From assembly GCA_031266805.1 (NCBI GenBank), contig JAISAH010000042.1, forward strand, positions 1 to 34,925: a DNA stretch of 34,925 nt. The letters are read 5' to 3'. The position numbers and the translations under genes were made by a program. This document shows, piece by piece, positions 31,225 through 34,925 of the stretch (positions are counted from its first letter, which is position 1; every line of letters begins with the position of its first letter). A model generated the notes under the pieces. It was not told the DNA's origin. It was given only the letters and a program-made list of their open reading frames with translations, and made no database searches. The stretch is from Gracilibacteraceae bacterium (GTDB lineage: Bacteria > Bacillota > Desulfitobacteriia > Desulfitobacteriales > Syntrophobotulaceae).

Positions 31225-32475
31225 TTGGAATACCATAAACGGTTTGCGGACCAAGCGCTGGCAGAGCGACTGCAAAGCTCCGGTGCGGTTCTGATTGAAG
31301 GGACGAAGGGCTGCGGCAAAACGGAAACCGCGACGCAAATCGCGGGGAGCGTCGTGCGGTTTGACGCCGATGAGCAAGTGAAGATAAAAATGGAGATCGA
31401 CCCCAAAAGCGTCCTCGCGGGAACCGTCCCGCGCCTCTTGGACGAATGGCAGGAGTATCCTCAAATATGGAACTATGTGCGCCGGGAAGTGGACGAGCGC
31501 AAACAGAAGGGCCAATTTATCCTGACGGGTTCCGCCACGCCGGACGACAGGGTCAGGCGGCATTCCGGCGCGGGGAGATTCTCCGTGATCAGGATGCGTC
31601 CCATGTCGTTTTTCGAAAAAGGCTGGTCCACAGGGGAAGTCAGTCTGGCAGCCCTGCTGAAAGGCGCCCCTCCCGCCTCTGAAAGCGCAGTCTTTGAGCT
31701 TGGTGACCTTGCGGAAAAAATCACGCTGGGGGGCTGGCCGGGCCTGATCGGGTCAAGCGCCGCGGACGGACTGCGCTTTGTCAGCGACTATGTATCTTTG
31801 ATTGCCGAAGTGGATCTTTCCAAGGTGTCCGAGAAGCGCCGCGACCCGTATAAGGTGACGCGGCTGATCCAGTCCCTCGCGCGCAACATTTCTACCGAAG
31901 CCGCCCTGACCGCGCTGTCTAAAGACACGGGCGGCAGCGGCGGCGGATTGGACGATGAAACGGTGGCCGAATACCTTTCCGCGCTGGAGCGCCTGATGGC
32001 CGTTGAAAACCTCCCGGCGTGGAATACGCATATCCGTTCCGCGGATATGCTGCGCAAGTCCCCAAAGCGCCACTTTGCCGACCCGTCCATGGCGGTGGGC
32101 GCACTGGGGCTTTCGGTGGATAAACTGACAGCCGACCTGAACTATTTCGGCTTGCTGTTTGAATCGCTTGTGATACGGGATTTAAAAATATACGCCGCCG
32201 TCAGCGGCGGCAAGGTGTTCCATTACCGCGACTCGCGAGGGCTGGAGATCGACGCCGTCGTGGAATACGCGGACGGGACCTGGGGCGCGTTTGAGATCAA
32301 GCTCGGAATCGGCGCGGCAGACGCCGCCGCGGAGAATCTCTTGAAATTCGCGGATAAGATCGATACCGAAAAAGCTAAAGCTCCCGCAGCCTTAGCCGTG
32401 ATCACCGCGAACGGGTTCGCCCACCGCAGGCCGGACGGGGTGAACGTCGTACCGCTATCCGTCTTGACGGCCTAA
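31225..32475 (+). CDS. AAA_14/DUF4143 ATPase, copy 1
   Basis: A 416-residue protein. The N-terminal AAA_14 domain has Walker A EGTKGCGKTET (25-35), Walker B RLLDEWQEYPQIW (about 69-82) and ILTGSATP (about 98-105). The C-terminal DUF4143 domain holds LEIDAVVEYADGTWGAFEIK (about 341-360), the D...ExK arrangement of the PD-(D/E)xK nuclease fold. The family is widespread and unexplained; proposed roles include defence and DNA metabolism. The start is a TTG with GGAGG nine bases upstream (an ATG in frame is far downstream). It is about half identical by eye to the copy at 32787. The two lie in tandem but have separate promoters, so each is separately controlled. Confidence 0.88.
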   Translation: MEYHKRFADQALAERLQSSGAVLIEGTKGCGKTETATQIAGSVVRFDADEQVKIKMEIDPKSVLAGTVPRLLDEWQEYPQIWNYVRREVDERKQKGQFILTGSATPDDRVRRHSGAGRFSVIRMRPMSFFEKGWSTGEVSLAALLKGAPPASESAVFELGDLAEKITLGGWPGLIGSSAADGLRFVSDYVSLIAEVDLSKVSEKRRDPYKVTRLIQSLARNISTEAALTALSKDTGGSGGGLDDETVAEYLSALERLMAVENLPAWNTHIRSADMLRKSPKRHFADPSMAVGALGLSVDKLTADLNYFGLLFESLVIRDLKIYAAVSGGKVFHYRDSRGLEIDAVVEYADGTWGAFEIKLGIGAADAAAENLLKFADKIDTEKAKAPAALAVITANGFAHRRPDGVNVVPLSVLTA

Positions 32476-32673
32476 CGATTTTTAAACATATCTTGCGTCG
32501 ATCATCACGCCGGATGTCCGTTTCCTTTGGGCATTAGAAATGCTTCGTCTCAATCGCTTTGTGAAATACACGCAGAACGCCAAGAGATTGTCATTGCCGC
32601 GCTTCTTCCTGTAAGACGCAAGTTTAGGGGCTTCCTCAATTTTCGAAAACAGTATATTTCATATCTTGGCGCG
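32476..32673. other. Intergenic region with a possible gene scrap
   Basis: The 310 bases between the two DUF4143 genes begin with about 200 bases without a start or ribosome site. One frame on the plus strand (around 32508-32610: TPDVRFLWALEMLRLNRFVKY) reads like the end of a lost protein, but I cannot name it. The rest of the gap is the repeat array and promoter listed separately. Confidence 0.3.
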
Positions 32674-32765
32674 CCAAAATCAAAAGCAAAACACAGCCAA
32701 AGTCAAAAGCCAACTGCCGCCAAATCCAAAAGTGAATCGTTGACAAAGTTAAAAGTCCATAGTAT
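32674..32765 (+). repeat. Four direct repeats, 23-nt period
   Basis: Units start at 32674, 32697, 32720 and 32743 with consensus CCAAANTCAAAAG. Spacing is exactly 23 bases, as in the array before copy 1, although the sequence is different. The last unit overlaps the promoter. Confidence 0.85.
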
Positions 32766-32768
32766 GCT
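32740..32768 (+). promoter_or_regulatory. Promoter of the second DUF4143 ATPase gene
   Basis: A perfect TTGACA (32740-32745), 17-base spacer, TATGCT (32763-32768), 18 bases before the ATG. The fourth repeat starts within the -35 box. Confidence 0.7.
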
Positions 32769-32786
32769 ATATGCGGAGGACAGACT

Positions 32787-34055
32787 ATGAGCATGGACTA
32801 TTTAAAACGAATTTCGGATGAAAAACTGGAACTGATGCTTCGCGCGAAGGGCGCCGTCTTAATAGAAGGACCCAAGTGGTGCGGCAAAACAAGTTCCGCG
32901 GAGATGTTTGCAAAAAGCGTCTTGTATATGCAGGATCCGGACACTTCAAAGGCGAACAGACTGACGGCGCAAACGAAGCCTTCACTGTTGCTCGAAGGCG
33001 AGACGCCGCGCTTGCTCGACGAATGGCAAGTCGCGCCCGAGCTGTGGAACGCCGTCCGTTTTGCGGTTGACAAAAGGCATGCCAGCGGTCAGTTTATCCT
33101 CACCGGATCCGTCGTACCGACCCGGACGGACGACATGCACACCGGAACAGGGCGCATTGCGCGCATGAAGATGCGTACGATGTCTTTATTCGAGACCGGC
33201 GAATCAACAGGCGAAGTGTCCCTTGCGGCTCTGTTCAACGGCGCCGCCGATCCGGAAGGACAGTCGAATGTTTCCGTTGAAGCGTTGGCATTTCTGATCA
33301 ATCGCGGCGGTTGGCCGGCCGTAGCGCGGGAGACGGATGAAAGGATCGCCCTGACCGTTGCGGCGGACTACCTTGAGGCCGTGGTCAACGAAGACGTCTC
33401 AAAAGCCGACGGTATTGAGAAAAATCCTGACAGGGTAAGGGCGCTCATGCGTTCCTTGTCACGCAATATATCGAATGAAGCAAAGACCACAACTATACTG
33501 AACGACCTGATTGCAAACGATGAGGCACTGTCGCAGGTCACCGTTGACCAATACATCAGCGCCTTGAAGAAAATATTCATCATTGAGGATCTGCCCGCCT
33601 GGAGCGCCAAACTACGCTCCAAGACCGCGATCCGCACCACGGCGAAACGTCATTTCACCGACCCCTCGATTGCGGCCGCCGCGCTTAGGGCGACGCCCAA
33701 GCGACTGCTTTCGGACTTTAACACCTTCGGATTTCTGTTTGAGTCGCTTTGCGTGAGGGATCTTCGGATTTATGCGGAGAGCATAGACGGCAATGTCTAT
33801 CATTACCGCGACAAGAGCGGGCTTGAGATAGACGCGGTCATATGGCTTGCGGACGGTCGCTGGGGCGCCGCCGAGGTCAAGATGGGGGCGGGAGAGATAG
33901 AGGACGCCTCAAAAAACCTGCTCAGGCTTAAACAAGCCATTGACACAGAGAAAATGAATGAGCCGTCCTTTTTGATGGTACTCACGGGAACAGAGTATGC
34001 TTTTCGGATGAAAAACGGCGTATTGGTCGTGCCGCTCGGATGCCTGAAAAACTAG
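32787..34055 (+). CDS. AAA_14/DUF4143 ATPase, copy 2
   Basis: A 422-residue paralogue of the 31225 gene. Walker A is EGPKWCGKTSS (about 26-36), Walker B RLLDEWQVAPELW, then ILTGSVVP; the DUF4143 end holds LEIDAVIWLADGRWGAAEVK (about 346-365). All key residues match copy 1. ATG 32787 has GGAGG seven bases upstream; a second ATG two codons later is possible. Divergence from copy 1 is spread over the full length, so the pair is old or was acquired separately. A palindromic repeat follows 11 bases after the stop and may serve as a terminator. Confidence 0.88.
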   Translation: MSMDYLKRISDEKLELMLRAKGAVLIEGPKWCGKTSSAEMFAKSVLYMQDPDTSKANRLTAQTKPSLLLEGETPRLLDEWQVAPELWNAVRFAVDKRHASGQFILTGSVVPTRTDDMHTGTGRIARMKMRTMSLFETGESTGEVSLAALFNGAADPEGQSNVSVEALAFLINRGGWPAVARETDERIALTVAADYLEAVVNEDVSKADGIEKNPDRVRALMRSLSRNISNEAKTTTILNDLIANDEALSQVTVDQYISALKKIFIIEDLPAWSAKLRSKTAIRTTAKRHFTDPSIAAAALRATPKRLLSDFNTFGFLFESLCVRDLRIYAESIDGNVYHYRDKSGLEIDAVIWLADGRWGAAEVKMGAGEIEDASKNLLRLKQAIDTEKMNEPSFLMVLTGTEYAFRMKNGVLVVPLGCLKN

Positions 34056-34065
34056 TTTTCTCCCT

Positions 34066-34105
34066 CCGTCATTCCGGGCTTGTCCCGGGCTTCTCCCGGA
34101 ATCCA
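34066..34105. repeat. Dispersed palindromic repeat, extended copy
   Basis: CCGTCATTCCGGGCTTGTCC followed by an extra CCGGGCTTCT and then CCCGGAATCC. It is the element of 9956 and 23284 with about ten extra bases in the right arm. It lies between two convergent genes. Confidence 0.8.
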
Positions 34106-34147
34106 AAAATTGGGTGTCATGAGCGCCTTTCAGATTCCCGGAACGGC

Positions 34148-34546
34148 TTAGAAGTCCTCAATGCTCGTCACACTATCCGGAATGGTGATCATTGCCAAAT
34201 TTTCGCAGCGACGAATCGCCCCGGATTGGATACGCGCCACAGTGGATAAAATCTGCGTTTTCTGGAAAGATAGAAAAGAACTCTTGATTTCCCCATTCCC
34301 GCCCTCGGTAATAGCATCGGCAATCGTGCCGCTGTCCATCGGCGTAGCGGCATTGGTCTTGTTTATGCATTTTGCCAACGCCGTAAATTCGCCGGCGAGG
34401 GCGTTGTACTGCGAGAGCAGTTCGGCAAAGCTCTCAGCGGGTTTCTCGCCCTCCTGAACCTTAATGTTGTTCTGCATCCTCGTCTTTAACTGGCTCAGTT
34501 TGGTTTGAGCGTCTGCTCGCTGGATAAGAGCTTCTGCGAGTTTCAT
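34148..34546 (-). CDS. DIP1984 N-terminus joined to an LRR_5 fragment
   Basis: A 132-residue chimera. Residues 1-75 (MKLAEALIQRADAQTKLSQL..., NIKVQEGEKPAES, INKTNAATPMDSGTIADAI) are the conserved start of the DIP1984 family, normally about 150 residues and of unknown function. The family's second half is missing; a novel stretch (about 76-98) leads into RIQSGAIRRCENLAMITIPD, a leucine-rich repeat nearly identical to the one at 34817-34912. The LRR cap is deleted and translation ends at EDF. ATG 34546 has GGAGG seven bases upstream and overlaps a leader peptide. It may be a decayed gene or a real fusion product. Confidence 0.75.
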   Translation of the reverse strand: MKLAEALIQRADAQTKLSQLKTRMQNNIKVQEGEKPAESFAELLSQYNALAGEFTALAKCINKTNAATPMDSGTIADAITEGGNGEIKSSFLSFQKTQILSTVARIQSGAIRRCENLAMITIPDSVTSIEDF

Positions 34547-34596
34547 GGCCGTTCCTCCGTTTCTTTGAGATTTTCGACGGTTTTTTGCATATTCAT
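34543..34596 (-). CDS. 17-residue leader peptide
   Basis: Frame MNMQKTVENLKETEERP, with ATGAGGT upstream at the same position as the ribosome site of the LRR operon. Its stop overlaps the ATG of the DIP1984-LRR gene (ATGA), so it could couple translation. It may also mark where an older first gene was deleted. Confidence 0.4.
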   Translation of the reverse strand: MNMQKTVENLKETEERP

Positions 34597-34640
34597 CTCA
34601 AAAAGCACCTCATAGGCTGACGATGTTGACCTCAGTAATA

Positions 34641-34678
34641 ATTATATAAGTTTTTATGTCCCATAGTCCGCACTCATA
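34641..34678 (-). promoter_or_regulatory. Conserved promoter element, copy 3
   Basis: Minus-strand TATAAT (34646-34641), then GGACTATGG and ATGAGT upstream, as in copies 1 and 2. About 95 bases before the ATG at 34546. Confidence 0.6.
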
Positions 34679-34711
34679 AACATTTTTTGCGCCAGTAAAA
34701 ATCAAAAACTC

Positions 34712-34925
34712 TCAGATTCCCGGAACGGCTTTAAATTTTAATCTAATTCTATGCTTCCTCGCGTATCCGGCGGCGTAAGAACCCTCTCCGGCGTGGATCG
34801 TCAGGTCAAAATACTGAAACGAGAAGTCCGCAATGCTCGTCACACTATCCGGAATGGTAATCATTACCAAATTTTCGCAGCGACGAATCGCCCCGGATTG
34901 GATACGCGTCACGCCGTCCGGAATG
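34712..34925 (-). CDS. C-terminal end of a BspA-type LRR_5 protein (partial)
   Basis: The frame is open to the window edge (IPDGVTRIQSGAIRRCENL...), so the start lies beyond 34925. It shows two LRR_5 units and the BspA cap (LTIHAGEGSYAAGYARKHRI). Bases 34824-34910 are nearly the same as 34152-34240 in the chimera, so one was copied from the other. Only the last 70 residues can be seen. Confidence 0.8.
   Translation of the reverse strand, partial: IPDGVTRIQSGAIRRCENLVMITIPDSVTSIADFSFQYFDLTIHAGEGSYAAGYARKHRIRLKFKAVPGI

Noticed and set aside
31106-32765. Regular repeats as a CRISPR array
   Set aside because: Units of 10-13 bases with 10-13-base gaps and only 3-4 copies; spacers far too short, and no cas genes.

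Overview
The window is bacterial and looks like the accessory part of a chromosome from a Firmicutes-type organism (Clostridia or Negativicutes). The evidence is AGGAGG-type ribosome binding sites before almost every gene, TTGACA/TATAAT promoters, and Firmicutes-flavoured families (ParM/StbA-like actin, RIT recombinase remnants, a DUF3848-like protein, BspA-type LRR_5 proteins, DIP1984). The genus cannot be told from the sequence. Only AmmeMemoRadiSam protein A and tadA look like core genes. I saw no rRNA, tRNA or CRISPR.

Layout. 1-1170: decayed tyrosine recombinases (RIT type) abutting a broken RhuM gene. 1177-3563: a minus-strand ParM-like actin followed by a protein that looks like a ParR-type adaptor with a very long Ala/Pro linker. 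3727-5448: plus-strand AMMECR1-domain gene and tadA, overlapping by 8 nt. 5462-7861: a DUF3848-like protein, a self-inhibited Fic protein, and a VbhA/VbhT-like Fic toxin-antitoxin pair with its own promoter. 7932-23598: a long minus-strand gene set, many members overlapping by 1-20 nt. In order of transcription it encodes a small membrane protein, a membrane protein of unknown family, a beta-helix protein with a DUF697 membrane domain, a small protein, three dynamin-like GTPases, a glycine-zipper membrane protein, a HerA-type ATPase, and two toxin/immunity pairs. The two toxins share a 43-residue N-terminal leader but carry unrelated toxin domains (HExxH metallopeptidase and HNH nuclease). I read this as a candidate toxin-delivery system: HerA ATPase as pump, GTPases and DUF697 protein as membrane-remodelling machinery, the leader as export tag. 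The gene layout and domains are seen; the delivery role is inference.

23699-26794: WYL regulator with a palindromic operator-like site, a promoter running straight into a terminator-like hairpin, a small membrane protein, a MazF/PemK toxin with an overlapping partner gene, and a Fic gene broken by an internal deletion. 26833-30960: a two-gene operon of LRR_5 proteins whose second gene is fused in frame to the complete AAA+ and DNA-binding domains of DnaA; a scar of a second dnaA 3' end lies nearby. 31106-34055: two paralogous AAA/DUF4143 ATPase genes, each preceded by direct repeats of 23-nt period that overlap the promoter, with different repeat sequences in the two cases. 34148-34925: a DIP1984-LRR chimera and the end of another LRR protein.

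Regulation. Three minus-strand genes (starts at 25185, 30960, 34546) share a conserved upstream element with a TATAAT box and an unusual -35 region, suggesting a small regulon. Repeated gene fragments, LRR shuffling, four dispersed palindromic repeats and several pseudogenes show that the region is actively rearranging.
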